Source: Deinococcus budaensis (GTDB taxonomy: Bacteria; Deinococcota; Deinococci; Deinococcales; Deinococcaceae). From it: 64,000 nucleotides of DNA. Positions 17,119-26,972 of this stretch are shown here, piece by piece. Under the pieces are notes generated by a model. The model was not told where the DNA came from. It saw only the letters and a list, made by a program, of their open reading frames with translations, and ran no database searches. Location: assembly GCF_014201885.1 (NCBI RefSeq), contig NZ_JACHFN010000006.1, positions 1 to 64,000 of the forward strand. The letters run 5' to 3'. Each line of letters starts with the position of its first letter. Position 1 is the stretch's first letter. The position numbers were made by a program, and so were the translations under genes.

Positions 17119-17628
17119 ATGAGCGACACAACCACGACCCCGCAGACCCCCTCTTCCAGCTCCCCGGCCAGGGTGCTCACCCGCAGCGAGGCGACCGCCC
17201 ACGGGGGGCGCAACGGCTACATCGAGACGCCCGACCACCACCTCGCCGCCAAGCTGAGCGTGCCGCAGGAGATCGGCGGCGACGGCGGCGTGGGCACCAA
17301 CCCCGAGCAGCTGTTCGCCGCCGCCTACGCCTCGTCCTTTCAGAGCGCCGTCGGCATGGTCGCCCGGCGCGACGGGGTGAGCTTCGGGACCTCGCAGGTG
17401 ACGGCGGTGGTGGGCCTGCGGCGCGAGAACCAGGAAGACCCCAGCTACCACCTCGACCTCGAACTGCGGGTGCGGCTGCCGGGCCTGAGCCGCGAGCAGG
17501 CCGAGGGAATGGTGCAAGAAGCCCACCGGCTGTGCCCCTACAGCCGCGCGCTGGGAGACCGCGCGGGCGTGCGCCTGACCGTGGTGGACGAGGCGGAGGC
17601 CGCCGGGGAGGTCAGCGGTCGGTCGTGA
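17119..17628 (+). CDS. OsmC/Ohr-family protein with the first active cysteine replaced
   Basis: The 169-residue protein has the OsmC fold: GIGTNPEQLFAAAY-like region at 58-70, the long central helix and the late HRLCPYSRAL motif. OsmC/Ohr enzymes reduce organic hydroperoxides with a pair of cysteines. Here the second is present (Cys139) but the first, normally in YAACF, is Ser73 (YASSF), and no other Cys exists. ATG 17119 follows GGAGG; a longer start at 17065 would read through the hairpin. The gene overlaps the convergent hydrolase gene by 17 bases. Confidence 0.88.
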   Translation: MSDTTTTPQTPSSSSPARVLTRSEATAHGGRNGYIETPDHHLAAKLSVPQEIGGDGGVGTNPEQLFAAAYASSFQSAVGMVARRDGVSFGTSQVTAVVGLRRENQEDPSYHLDLELRVRLPGLSREQAEGMVQEAHRLCPYSRALGDRAGVRLTVVDEAEAAGEVSGRS

Positions 17629-18637
17629 CCGTGTAGGTGCCGTCCGCGCTCGCCGTGAAGGTCACCGTGCCCTGGCGGTCGGTGCGGTAGACGCGGACAC
17701 CGTTGTCCTTGTAGAGGGCGAGGGCCGAGGCGGTGGGGTGGCCGTAGTTGTTCTCGCCCACGCCGATCACCACGTTCTCGGGGCGCACGGCGGCCAGCCA
17801 GGCGGGGTGGTCGCCGTTGGCCGCCCCGTGGTGGATGCTCTTGTACAGCTGAAAGGGTCCCTGAATCTCGGGGCGGCCCGCCGCGAGCCAGGCTTCGGTT
17901 TCCGGCTTCTCGCTGTCGCCGGTCAGCAGCGCGCGGAAGTCCCCGAACTCGATGCGGACGCCCACACTGTTCTCGTTCTGGTCGTCGCCCATGCCGGGGG
18001 GCGGGGCGATCACCCGGACCTTCACGCTGCCCAGGTTGATGACCTGCGTGTTCGCCTTCTGGAAGGTGGTGCCCGCCTCCTCCAGCGCGGCGACCAGGCG
18101 GCCCCAGGTCTGGGTGGTTCCGGCGATCCCGTTGTTGATGAACAGCCGCGGCTTGGCCCGCTCGGCGGCGGGCACCAGCCCCGCGATGTGGTCGGCGTCG
18201 GCGTGGCTGGCGACCATCAGGTCGAGGGCGTCCACCCCGTAGGTTTCGAGGTGCGCCCGCATCCGCTCGGCGCTGCGGCCCCCGTCGTAGAGCAGGGTCT
18301 TGCCCTCGGGGCTGCGGACCAGTACCGCGTCGCCCTGCCCCACATCCAGAAACCGCACGGTGAGCTGTCCGGCAGGCTGCTCGGTCGCCTGCCCGCCCTC
18401 CTCCTCCCCGCCGCCGAAGAGGCCGCCCCCCGCGCACGCCGCGAGGCTGACCGTCAGGCCCAGGACCAGCAGACCCAGCAGGTCCGACGGGCTGGGACCA
18501 CCCCGGCGACCCCTCCCCTTTTTGCCCTTCGCGGGGGCGCGGCGGGGCGCGGGCGCGGCCGGGCGGGCGGGCGCCTGGGCCTTGCGGGCGGCGGCGGGTT
18601 TGCCCGCAGGCTTGCGGGTGGGTTTTTTCTCGCTCAC
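17612..18637 (-). CDS. ComEC-like metallo-beta-lactamase-fold hydrolase, membrane anchored
   Basis: This 341-residue protein has a very basic Lys/Ala/Pro/Arg-rich N-terminus (about 50 residues), a hydrophobic segment ending LAACAGGG (possible lipobox), and an extracytoplasmic hydrolase domain like that of competence protein ComEC: FLDVGQGDAVLV, YDGGRS, SHADADHIAGL (metal ligands), TGDSEK, KSIHHGA. Such secreted domains are predicted nucleases or phosphodiesterases. It starts with GTG at 18637, overlapping the DUF3006 stop (GTGA). Its 3' end overlaps the OsmC-type gene. The long cationic tail before the signal is unusual for a lipoprotein. Confidence 0.85.
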   Translation of the reverse strand: MSEKKPTRKPAGKPAAARKAQAPARPAAPAPRRAPAKGKKGRGRRGGPSPSDLLGLLVLGLTVSLAACAGGGLFGGGEEEGGQATEQPAGQLTVRFLDVGQGDAVLVRSPEGKTLLYDGGRSAERMRAHLETYGVDALDLMVASHADADHIAGLVPAAERAKPRLFINNGIAGTTQTWGRLVAALEEAGTTFQKANTQVINLGSVKVRVIAPPPGMGDDQNENSVGVRIEFGDFRALLTGDSEKPETEAWLAAGRPEIQGPFQLYKSIHHGAANGDHPAWLAAVRPENVVIGVGENNYGHPTASALALYKDNGVRVYRTDRQGTVTFTASADGTYTVTTDR

Positions 18638-18918
18638 AGGGTGATCTCCCCTTCCGTGTCCGGCGCGGCTCCGTTCAGGGCGTCGAGTTCGCGCTGCGCG
18701 GCCACCCGCCTCGCGTGGGTCTCGGCGGGCAACAGGTGCAGGGTCACGCCGTCAGGGCCTTCCTGCACGGCCAGCAGGTCCCCCTCGCGCGTGCCGGGCG
18801 GCAGGACCGAGAGCGGCACGTCGAAGGTCAGGCCGTCCCCGCGCTCCACCCGCGCCAGGCGTCCCTGCGGGCCGTCCTCGATGCCGTCCACCGTCCAGCG
18901 TTCCTGCCCGTCTCTCAC
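18634..18918 (-). CDS. DUF3006-type small protein
   Basis: This 94-residue protein has a compact beta-strand pattern: RWTVDGIEDGPQGRLARVERGDGLTFDVPLSVLPPGTREGDLLAVQ. The sequence ERGDGLTFDVPLSVLPPGTREGD matches the DUF3006 family, whose genes often sit beside ComEC-like hydrolases, as here. It is translationally coupled to the hydrolase downstream. It has no signal peptide and is probably cytosolic. Its function is unknown. Confidence 0.75.
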   Translation of the reverse strand: MRDGQERWTVDGIEDGPQGRLARVERGDGLTFDVPLSVLPPGTREGDLLAVQEGPDGVTLHLLPAETHARRVAAQRELDALNGAAPDTEGEITL

Positions 18919-18971
18919 GCCCCTCAGCGTAGCGCGTGGCGGCCCGCCGGGGCGCGTGCCAGACTGCCCCC

Positions 18972-19523
18972 ATGCGCCACGCCCTGACCCTGCGAGACGG
19001 TGACCTGCGGCTGCGGCCCCTGACGGAAGCCGACCTTGCGGCCCTGTGCGCGCTGGCCCTGAGCTGCGCAGGAGAACTGCGGCTGATGGGGTCGCCGCCC
19101 ACCTCGCCGGCGTACTACCGCGCGGCGCTGGAGGCCCCCGACGCCCTGCCCTTCGTGGTGGAGGTCGGCGGCGAGCTGGCCGGAAGCACCCGCCTGGGCG
19201 ACATCCGGGCCGCGCATGCGGGAGCAGAGATCGGCTGGACCTGGCTGCACCCGCGCCATTACGGCAGCGGGGTCAACCGCCGCATGAAGCGCCTGCTGCT
19301 GGAGCACGCCTTTGGCGCCATGGGCATGGAGCGCGTGCAGCTCAAGACCGACCTGCTGAACGTGCGCAGCCAGCGGGCCATCGAGGGGCTGGGCGCCGTG
19401 CGCGAGGGCGTGCTGCGCGCCCACCTGCGCCGCCCTGACGGCTCCATGCGCGACACGGTGATGTACTCGGTCACGCGGGCGGAGTGGCCGGGGGTGCGGG
19501 CGCGGCTGAGCGAAATGGCCTAA
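18972..19523 (+). CDS. GNAT-family N-acetyltransferase (RimJ/RimL-like)
   Basis: This acetyl-CoA-dependent transferase has 183 residues. The N-terminal LTLRDGDLRLRPLTEADL is the standard start of RimL-type enzymes; GSTRLGDIRAAHAGAEIGWTWLHPRHYGSGVNRRMK covers beta4 and the CoA-binding loop, and VQLKTDLLNVRSQRAIEGLGAVREGVLRAH is the conserved C-terminal half. The substrate (protein N-terminus or small amine) cannot be told. ATG 18972 is preferred to ATG 18936, because the extra 12 residues are not part of the fold. Confidence 0.88.
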   Translation: MRHALTLRDGDLRLRPLTEADLAALCALALSCAGELRLMGSPPTSPAYYRAALEAPDALPFVVEVGGELAGSTRLGDIRAAHAGAEIGWTWLHPRHYGSGVNRRMKRLLLEHAFGAMGMERVQLKTDLLNVRSQRAIEGLGAVREGVLRAHLRRPDGSMRDTVMYSVTRAEWPGVRARLSEMA

Positions 19524-19647
19524 CGCGGCGAACAGCGGTGGCGAGGAGCGCCGGGCGCGGGGCAAGATGGAGAGGCAACCTCAGCCGCTCTGCCCCTTTC
19601 CTCTCGATCCGGGCCGCCCCCGCGCGGCTCCCAGGAGGCTTTCTGTC

Positions 19648-21042
19648 ATGCTCGACGAAACGCTGGCCGCCGAAGTCCTGACCCTCGCCCGCGCGGGCGG
19701 CGCCGACTTCGCTGAACTGTTCGTGGAAGACACCGTGTCCACCTCGCTGCGGCTGCACCAGGGCGAGGTCAAGGACGCCGGGGGCGGCAACCTCTTCGGC
19801 GCCGGGCTGCGGCTGCTGTACGGCACGCGCGTGGTGTACGCCTACACCAACGACGTGACCGACGCGGGCCTGCGCGACCTCGCCGGGCAGGTGGCGCGCG
19901 CACGCGGCGGCAGCGGCGAAACAGACCGCAGCGGCGCGGGCGGCCTGGACTTCCGGCGGGTGGACGCCCCGCCCCTTTACGTGGCCCGCCAGCACCCGCT
20001 GCACGCGGGAGGCCGCGACAAGCTCGCGCTGATGCGCCGAGCGCACGGCGGGGCGGCGGGCGTCGGCTTCGTGCGGACGGTGGACGTGATCTACCTCGAC
20101 CGGGTGCAGCGGGTGCTGATCGCCAACAGTGAAGGGCTGTGGGCCGAAGACGAGCGGGTCTGGACCCGGCTGGTGGTCTCGGCCATCGCCCAGGACGGCA
20201 CCCTGCGCGAGACCGGCTTTTGCGGTCCCGGCGCCGGACAGGGCCTGGAATTCTTCGACGACGTGGCGCCCGAGGCCACCGGCGCCGAGGCCGCCCGCAT
20301 CGCCAACGCCATGCTGCACGCGGGGTACGCGCCCGCCGGAAAACTGCCCGTGGTGATCGGCAACGAGTTCGGCGGCGTGATCTTCCACGAGGCCTGCGGG
20401 CACATCCTGGAAACGACGGCGGTGGAGAAGAATGCCAGCGTCTTTGCGGACAAGCTGGGCGAGAGGATTGCCCACGAGTCCGTCTCGGCCGTCGACGACG
20501 GCACCCTTCCCGGTTCGTGGGGCATGGTCACCGTGGACGACGAGGGCATGAGGGGCGAGCGCACGGTCCTGATCGAGAACGGGGTCCTGAAGTCCTTCCT
20601 GGTGGACCGGGTGGGGAGCATGAAGACCGGCCATGCCCGCACCGGCAGCGGGCGGCGCCAGAACTACACCTTCGCGCCCGCCAGCCGGATGCGCTCGACC
20701 TTTATCGATCGGGGCCAGGAGACGCCGGAAAGCCTGATCGCGGGCGTCCCCCTGGGCATCTATGCCCGCAAGATGGGCGGCGGCAGCGTGACCCCCGGCA
20801 CCGGGGACTACAACTTCGCGGTGCAGGAGGCCTACATGATCCGGAACGGGGAGATCGCCGAGCCGCTGCGCGGGGCTTCTCTCGTCGGCAACGGGGCGCA
20901 GGACCTGAAAAACATCGTGGGCGTGGCGGGCGACCTCGCGCTGGGCCAGGGTATGTGCGGCAGCGTGTCCGGCTCGCTGCCGACCGACGTGGGCCAGCCG
21001 CACATCCTGATCTCCGAAATCACCGTGGGGGGGCGCGCATGA
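19648..21042 (+). CDS. tldD: Metalloprotease TldD
   Basis: TldD and TldE together form a heterodimeric zinc protease that cleaves unfolded peptides through a narrow channel. TldD carries the active site: His247-Glu248-x3-His252 in FHEACGHILE. The protein has 464 residues, and SVTPGTGDYNFAVQEAYMIRNGEI near the C-terminus is typical. AGGAGG precedes ATG 19648 by 9 bases, which decides the start over an upstream open frame. Its stop overlaps the tldE start (ATGA), as expected for a stoichiometric complex. Confidence 0.95.
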   Translation: MLDETLAAEVLTLARAGGADFAELFVEDTVSTSLRLHQGEVKDAGGGNLFGAGLRLLYGTRVVYAYTNDVTDAGLRDLAGQVARARGGSGETDRSGAGGLDFRRVDAPPLYVARQHPLHAGGRDKLALMRRAHGGAAGVGFVRTVDVIYLDRVQRVLIANSEGLWAEDERVWTRLVVSAIAQDGTLRETGFCGPGAGQGLEFFDDVAPEATGAEAARIANAMLHAGYAPAGKLPVVIGNEFGGVIFHEACGHILETTAVEKNASVFADKLGERIAHESVSAVDDGTLPGSWGMVTVDDEGMRGERTVLIENGVLKSFLVDRVGSMKTGHARTGSGRRQNYTFAPASRMRSTFIDRGQETPESLIAGVPLGIYARKMGGGSVTPGTGDYNFAVQEAYMIRNGEIAEPLRGASLVGNGAQDLKNIVGVAGDLALGQGMCGSVSGSLPTDVGQPHILISEITVGGRA

Positions 21043-22397
21043 CCGCAACGACCGAACCGCAACTGACTCTCGAAGAGGCCCGCGCCTACCTGCTGGAACG
21101 TGCCCGGGAAGGCGGGATATCCCTGGAAGTCTACGGCGAACGCAGCAGCTCCACCGAGGTCGAGGCCTTTGCGGGCGAGGTCAGCCAGTTCAAGCTCTCG
21201 GCGCGGCAGGGCGTGGCGCTGCGGGCGCTGGTGCGCGGCGCGTGGGGCCACAGCTTCAGCGAGAACCTCTCAAAGCCCGCCCTCGACCGGGCGCTGAGCA
21301 GCGCGGTGGACAACGCCAGCCTCGTGGCCCCCGAACCCGGCGCCGGGCTGGTCGCCTGGCCGAGGCCGCCCGCGCTCGACCTCCACGGCGAGGGCCTCAG
21401 CGGCGTCACGGTGGAGCAGAAGGTGAACGTGGCCCTGGCCCTCGACCGCACGGCGCGGGAAGCCGACGCCCGGGTGGTCAGCGTGCCCTACGGCGGCTAC
21501 TCGGACAGTGACCGCCTGCGCGTGGTGGGCAACACCGAGGGCCTGGGCCGCGAGGCGCGCGAGCTGTACGCCCTGCACTACACCTACCCGCTGGTGTCGG
21601 AAGGCGGCCAGAACAAGATGCAGGGCGACTGGCAGTTCACCCGCGAATTCACCGAACTCGACCCCACCAAGACGGCCCTCTCGGCGGTGGAGAAGTCGCT
21701 GGCGCTGCTGGGGGCCAAACCCGCGCCCAGCGGCACCTTTCCGGCGGTGATCAGCGGCGAGTGTCTGGCCGAGCTGCTGGCGCTGTATGCGGGCATGTTC
21801 AGCGGCAAGATGGTCGAGGAGGGCAAGAGTCCGCTGGCGGGCCGCCTGGGCGAACTGGTCGCCTCACCCCTGGTCACCCTGACCGACGACCCCACCCTGC
21901 CGCGCGGTCTGAACTCGCGCGCTTTCGATGCCGAGGGCTGCCCGAGTGCGCCGCTGACGCTAATTGAGGCCGGACGGCTCTCGGCGTTCATGCACAACGC
22001 CCAGACCGCCGCCCGCGCGGGCACGGTCAGTACCGGGCACGCCGCGCGGCAGGGCATCCAGGGCACCGTCGGCGTCTCGCCCAGCAACCTGCGGCTGGAA
22101 GCGGGCGGCACGGACGCGGCGGCCCTGCCCCAGGGCCTGACGGGCCTGCGCCTGACCGGGGTGTCGGGCGGGCACGCGGGCGCCAACCCGGTGACCGGCG
22201 ACTTCTCGCTGGAAGCCGAGGGATTCTGGCTGGAGGCGGGAACGGTCGCGCATCCGCTGGAAGTCTTCACGGTCGCCGGGAATATCCTCGAGCTGCTCGC
22301 CGGAATCGAGGCGGTCGGCGACAGGCTGCGCGAGACCCTGGACGCGGTCTCTGCGCCCGACGTGCGGGTCTCGGCGCTGGCGGTGGGGGGAGCGTAG
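21039..22397 (+). CDS. tldE: TldE/PmbA-family partner of TldD
   Basis: This is the non-catalytic half of the TldD/E protease (452 residues). It shares the family architecture (VEAFAGEVSQFKLSARQGVALRALVRGAWG near residues 30-70; GVSGGHAGANPVTGDFSLEAEGFWLEAG near 370-400) but has no HEXXXH motif, as is normal for TldE. Coupled to tldD by a 4-base overlap. Confidence 0.94.
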   Translation: MTATTEPQLTLEEARAYLLERAREGGISLEVYGERSSSTEVEAFAGEVSQFKLSARQGVALRALVRGAWGHSFSENLSKPALDRALSSAVDNASLVAPEPGAGLVAWPRPPALDLHGEGLSGVTVEQKVNVALALDRTAREADARVVSVPYGGYSDSDRLRVVGNTEGLGREARELYALHYTYPLVSEGGQNKMQGDWQFTREFTELDPTKTALSAVEKSLALLGAKPAPSGTFPAVISGECLAELLALYAGMFSGKMVEEGKSPLAGRLGELVASPLVTLTDDPTLPRGLNSRAFDAEGCPSAPLTLIEAGRLSAFMHNAQTAARAGTVSTGHAARQGIQGTVGVSPSNLRLEAGGTDAAALPQGLTGLRLTGVSGGHAGANPVTGDFSLEAEGFWLEAGTVAHPLEVFTVAGNILELLAGIEAVGDRLRETLDAVSAPDVRVSALAVGGA

Positions 22398-22518
22398 GGG
22401 GCTGAGGCGGCCTGCCCTCCCCCTGGCTCTTTTGCGGCGGCGCCTCCCCGCCTGAAGAGGCCGCCGGATTCCCGTCCCGGGGACACTTCCCTCCCCCACC
22501 CCGGCGTACACTCCGCTC

Positions 22519-23649
<1,131 letters not shown>

Positions 23650-23650
23650 T

Positions 23651-24019
23651 GTGGTGCTCGACCTCTCCTCCCCGCCCTCCCCGGAGAGCGACCTCGACGC
23701 GGTGCTGGCCCTCGACGACGCCTGGAACGCGGCCTACCACCACCGCGACCCGGAGCGGATGGCGCCCTTGATCGCCCAGGACTGGATGGCTTTTTTTCCC
23801 GACGGCCGGGTGGTCTTCCGGGCCGAGCTGCTGGAAGGCATGCGCCGCAATCCCCCCGCCGCCCTGATGTACGAGCGCCACGCGGCCCGGGTGTTCGGCG
23901 ACGCGGCGATCACGCGCGGCACCCTGTACGCGAACGGGAAAAGGATGCAGAGCTTTCTGCGGGTCTACGCGCGGCGGGGGGGCGGGTGGCAGGCGGTCAG
24001 CGTGCAGGTGGTGCCGTGA
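23651..24019 (+). CDS. NTF2-like (SnoaL/DUF4440-type) small protein
   Basis: This 122-residue protein begins with GTG two bases after the mqnE stop. ALDDAWNAAYHHRDPERMAPLIAQDWMAFFPDGRVVFRAELLEGM and the late ARRGGGWQAVSVQVVP are typical of the cone-shaped NTF2-like fold used by ketosteroid isomerase-type enzymes and ligand binders. Its place between two menaquinone genes, with coupled starts on both sides, suggests an accessory role there, unproven. Its stop overlaps the next start (GTGA). Confidence 0.8.
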   Translation: MVLDLSSPPSPESDLDAVLALDDAWNAAYHHRDPERMAPLIAQDWMAFFPDGRVVFRAELLEGMRRNPPAALMYERHAARVFGDAAITRGTLYANGKRMQSFLRVYARRGGGWQAVSVQVVP

Positions 24020-24213
24020 AGAGGGCCTTGTTGGGGCTTGGTGCGCTGCTGCTGGTCTTGCCACCGCTCGCCGGAATCGCCCTGGGCATGATTCCCTTCG
24101 ACGGACAGATCACGACCGATTTCTATGTTGTGGAGCGCTTTCCTTCTCCTGTCCTGTGGATGGTGCTGGGCAGTTTGCTGGTGCTGCTCGGTCTGCGCTG
24201 GAAGCGCCCATGA
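24016..24213 (+). CDS. Small two-helix membrane protein
   Basis: This 65-residue protein has two hydrophobic segments: ALLGLGALLLVLPPLAGIALG near the start and SPVLWMVLGSLLVLLGLRW at the end, joined by a polar loop. GTG 24016 overlaps the previous stop and the gene's own stop overlaps the mqnA ATG. I do not recognise a family. Location in the mqnE-mqnA run hints at membrane-linked quinone metabolism, by context only. Confidence 0.65.
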   Translation: MKRALLGLGALLLVLPPLAGIALGMIPFDGQITTDFYVVERFPSPVLWMVLGSLLVLLGLRWKRP

Positions 24214-25085
24214 CCTACCGCGCAGGCTGGATCCACTACACCAACGTCGCGCCCATCCTCGACGCGCTCGTGCTGCCGCCGGGCGTGACGGCGGTGACGG
24301 GCGTGCCCACCGAGATGAACGCCGCGCTGCTGGGGGGGCGGGTGGACATCGCCAACATCAGCGCGGTGGAGTTTATCCGGCACGCCGACCGGCTGGAGGC
24401 CTTGCCGGATTTCAGCGTGGCGGTGCTGGGGCCGGTGTACTCGGTGAACCTCTTTCATACGGTGCCGCTGGAGCGGTTGCGCCGGGTGGCCCTGACCCGC
24501 CAGAGCGCGATGAGCGTGGCGCTGCTGCGGGTGCTGCTGCGGGAGCGCGGCCTGACCCCCACGCTGGAGGCTGCCGAGGGCGAGGCCGAGACGCTGCTGG
24601 CCCAGGGCTACGACGGGGTGCTGCGCATCGGGGACAGCGCCCTGCGCGAGTGGTACCGGCTGGTCGGCCCGCTGACGCCCGAGACCACCATGACCGCCCT
24701 GCCGCACGTGGGGCGCGGGGTCACGGTGACCGATCTGGCCGAAGAATGGTTCCGGCTGACCGGGCACCCCTTCACCTTCGCGGTGTGGGCCTACCGGCGC
24801 GAGAACCCGCCGCCGCCCGAGCTGGTGCGGGCCATGCGGGAAGCGCGGCGCGAGGGGCTGGGCCATCTGGCGGGGGTGGCCGCCCGGCACGGCCAGAAGC
24901 TCGACCTGCCCGCGCGGGTGGTGCAGCACTACCTCTGGAACTTCCGCTACCACCTGGAAGCGCCCGACCGGCTGGGGCTGAGCGAGTTCGCGGCGCTCGC
25001 GGAGCCGGGGCACGCGCCGCTGCGCTTCGGGCCGCAGCCGGGGGCGGGGCGCGGCACGCTGGCCCCTTCCGGGGCCGGGCCTTAA
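24210..25085 (+). CDS. mqnA: Chorismate dehydratase
   Basis: MqnA removes water from chorismate to give 3-[(1-carboxyvinyl)oxy]benzoate, the first step of the futalosine pathway. At 291 residues it shows the family pattern: [14 protein letters not shown] near the N-terminus, [45 protein letters not shown] and [17 protein letters not shown]. The fold is that of periplasmic binding proteins. The start ATG 24210 overlaps the stop of the small membrane gene. The tail after about residue 260 is Gly/Pro-rich and probably disordered. Confidence 0.92.
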   Translation: MTYRAGWIHYTNVAPILDALVLPPGVTAVTGVPTEMNAALLGGRVDIANISAVEFIRHADRLEALPDFSVAVLGPVYSVNLFHTVPLERLRRVALTRQSAMSVALLRVLLRERGLTPTLEAAEGEAETLLAQGYDGVLRIGDSALREWYRLVGPLTPETTMTALPHVGRGVTVTDLAEEWFRLTGHPFTFAVWAYRRENPPPPELVRAMREARREGLGHLAGVAARHGQKLDLPARVVQHYLWNFRYHLEAPDRLGLSEFAALAEPGHAPLRFGPQPGAGRGTLAPSGAGP

Positions 25086-25137
25086 CGGAACGGCGCAGGG
25101 CCGGGCGGCGCTCACTCCTGTCCCGTACCGTGGAGCC

Positions 25138-26373
25138 ATGACCGACATCCTGTGGGGACTGGGCGGCGTGGCCGTGCTGCTGGGGCTGGGGCTGCTGCTC
25201 AGCGTGGACCGCCGGGCGGTGAACTGGCGCACGGTGCTGGGGGCCTTTGCCCTGCAACTCGCCTTCGCGTTGATCGTGCTGCGCTGGCCGCTGGGGCGCC
25301 GGGCGCTCGACGCGGTGTCGGGCGCGGTGCAGGGCGTGGTGAACAACGCGCAGCAGGGGATCAACTTCGTGTTCGGCAACCTCACGAACGGAGCGCTGGA
25401 GGGCGTGGGCTTCATCTTCGCCTTCAACGTGCTGCCGATCATCGTCTTTTTCAGTGGGCTGATCGCGGTGCTCTATCACCTGGGCGTGATGCAGGCGGTC
25501 GTGCGGGTGCTGGGCGGCGGCCTGAGCAAGCTGCTGGGCACCAGCCGGGGCGAGAGCCTGTCGGCCACCGCCAACATCTTCGTGGGGCAGACCGAGGCGC
25601 CGCTGGTCGTGCGGCCCTATATCGGGGCCATGACCCGCTCGGAGCTGTTCGCGGTGATGGTGGGCGGCCTCGCCAGCGTGGCGGGCAGCGTGCTGGTGGG
25701 GTACTCGCTGCTGGGCGTGCGGCTCGACTACCTGATCGCGGCGTCCTTTATGGCGGCGCCCGCAGGCCTGCTGATGGCGAAGCTGATCCTGCCCGAGCGC
25801 GACACCCCCCAGAACTACAAAGGAGAGATGCCGGAAGACCCCGAGGGCCGGCCCGTCAACGTGATCGACGCAGCGGCGCGTGGGGCTGGCGACGGGCTGC
25901 GGCTGGCGCTGAACGTGGGCGCGATGCTGATCGCCTTTATCGGCCTGATCGCCCTGGTCAACGCGCTGCTGGGCGCCCTGGGCGGCCTGTTCGGAGTGGG
26001 CGGGCTGAGCCTGCAAGGCCTGCTGGGCTGGGTGTTCGCGCCGCTCGCCTTCGTGATGGGCGTGCCGTGGGAGAACGCGGTCACGGCCGGAAGCTTTATC
26101 GGGCAGAAGCTGGTGACCAACGAGTTCGTCGCCTTTGTCGAGTTCGCCCAGGTGCTGCGCGAAGGCGGCCTCTCGCCCAAGGTCGAGGCGATCATCACCT
26201 TCGCGCTGTGCGGGTTTGCTAACCTCAGCAGCCTCGCCATCCTGCTGGGCGGTCTGGGCGGCATCGCGCCCACCCGGCGCGGCGACATCGCGCAGCTGGG
26301 CTTGCGGGCGGTCGCGGCAGGCACCCTGGCAAACCTGCTCAGCGGCACGCTGGCGGGCATGCTGGTCGGGTGA
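25138..26373 (+). CDS. Concentrative nucleoside transporter (CNT/NupC family)
   Basis: This inner-membrane nucleoside:cation symporter has 411 residues. Family signatures are present: [26 protein letters not shown], the [23 protein letters not shown] substrate region, [50 protein letters not shown] and [23 protein letters not shown]. Eight or more hydrophobic helices are visible. A TACCGT box lies 6 bases before the ATG. The neighbouring genes give no clue to the preferred nucleoside. Confidence 0.92.
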   Translation: MTDILWGLGGVAVLLGLGLLLSVDRRAVNWRTVLGAFALQLAFALIVLRWPLGRRALDAVSGAVQGVVNNAQQGINFVFGNLTNGALEGVGFIFAFNVLPIIVFFSGLIAVLYHLGVMQAVVRVLGGGLSKLLGTSRGESLSATANIFVGQTEAPLVVRPYIGAMTRSELFAVMVGGLASVAGSVLVGYSLLGVRLDYLIAASFMAAPAGLLMAKLILPERDTPQNYKGEMPEDPEGRPVNVIDAAARGAGDGLRLALNVGAMLIAFIGLIALVNALLGALGGLFGVGGLSLQGLLGWVFAPLAFVMGVPWENAVTAGSFIGQKLVTNEFVAFVEFAQVLREGGLSPKVEAIITFALCGFANLSSLAILLGGLGGIAPTRRGDIAQLGLRAVAAGTLANLLSGTLAGMLVG

Positions 26374-26473
26374 GGGGGAGAGCGGTCAGCCATCAGCGAT
26401 CAGCAGGTAGGCTGGGGCATGACGGGCGAGATGCAGGCGGGACGGGCGCAGGGCGTGCTGAAGGAGCCGACGC

Positions 26474-26875
26474 GTGGCGGGTGAGCTGGGGACGGGGGAG
26501 GCGCCGAGCGACGCCACCTTTCACCAGCGGGTGCTGGCCCTGGTCGCGCGTATTCCGCCGGGCCGGGTGATGACCTACGGGCAACTCGCGCTGCTCTCGG
26601 GCCGCCCCGGGCCGGGGGGCGCGCGGCTGGCGGGCTTCGTGCTGGGGAGCCTGGCCGGCAAAGCCCAGGGGGGCCAGACCGACCTGCCCTGGCAGCGGGT
26701 CATCAACGCCCAGGGCAAGGTGAGCACCCACAAGCTGGGCTTCGGGGACGTGCAGGAGCGGTTGCTGGAGGCTGAGGGCGTGACCTTTGACCCCGCAGGC
26801 CGCTGCGACCTCGCCCGCCTCCAGTGGTGGCCGGAGGAAGAGGACCGGGCCGCCCCGCCCACGGCCCTGCTGTGA
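26474..26875 (+). CDS. MGMT-family alkyltransferase-like protein (ATL) without the acceptor cysteine
   Basis: This 133-residue protein has the DNA-binding half of O6-alkylguanine-DNA alkyltransferase: FHQRVLALVARIPPGRVMTYGQLALLSG (helix-turn-helix region with the flipping Arg-Tyr) and then PWQRVINAQGKVS where alkyltransferases have PCHRVI. Trp replaces the alkyl-accepting Cys and there is no other Cys. ATL proteins bind O6-alkylguanine and hand it to nucleotide excision repair. The start is GTG, with AAGGAG 8 bases upstream. Not linked to other repair genes here. Confidence 0.9.
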   Translation: MAGELGTGEAPSDATFHQRVLALVARIPPGRVMTYGQLALLSGRPGPGGARLAGFVLGSLAGKAQGGQTDLPWQRVINAQGKVSTHKLGFGDVQERLLEAEGVTFDPAGRCDLARLQWWPEEEDRAAPPTALL

Positions 26876-26972
26876 GCGGCCCTCCCCCGGCTCCGGCGCG
26901 GTCGGCGGGGCGGGGCGGGCAAAAAGGAAGCGTGAGCAGAACGTCCCGCAGGCGGCGGCGTATTCTGCGGAC

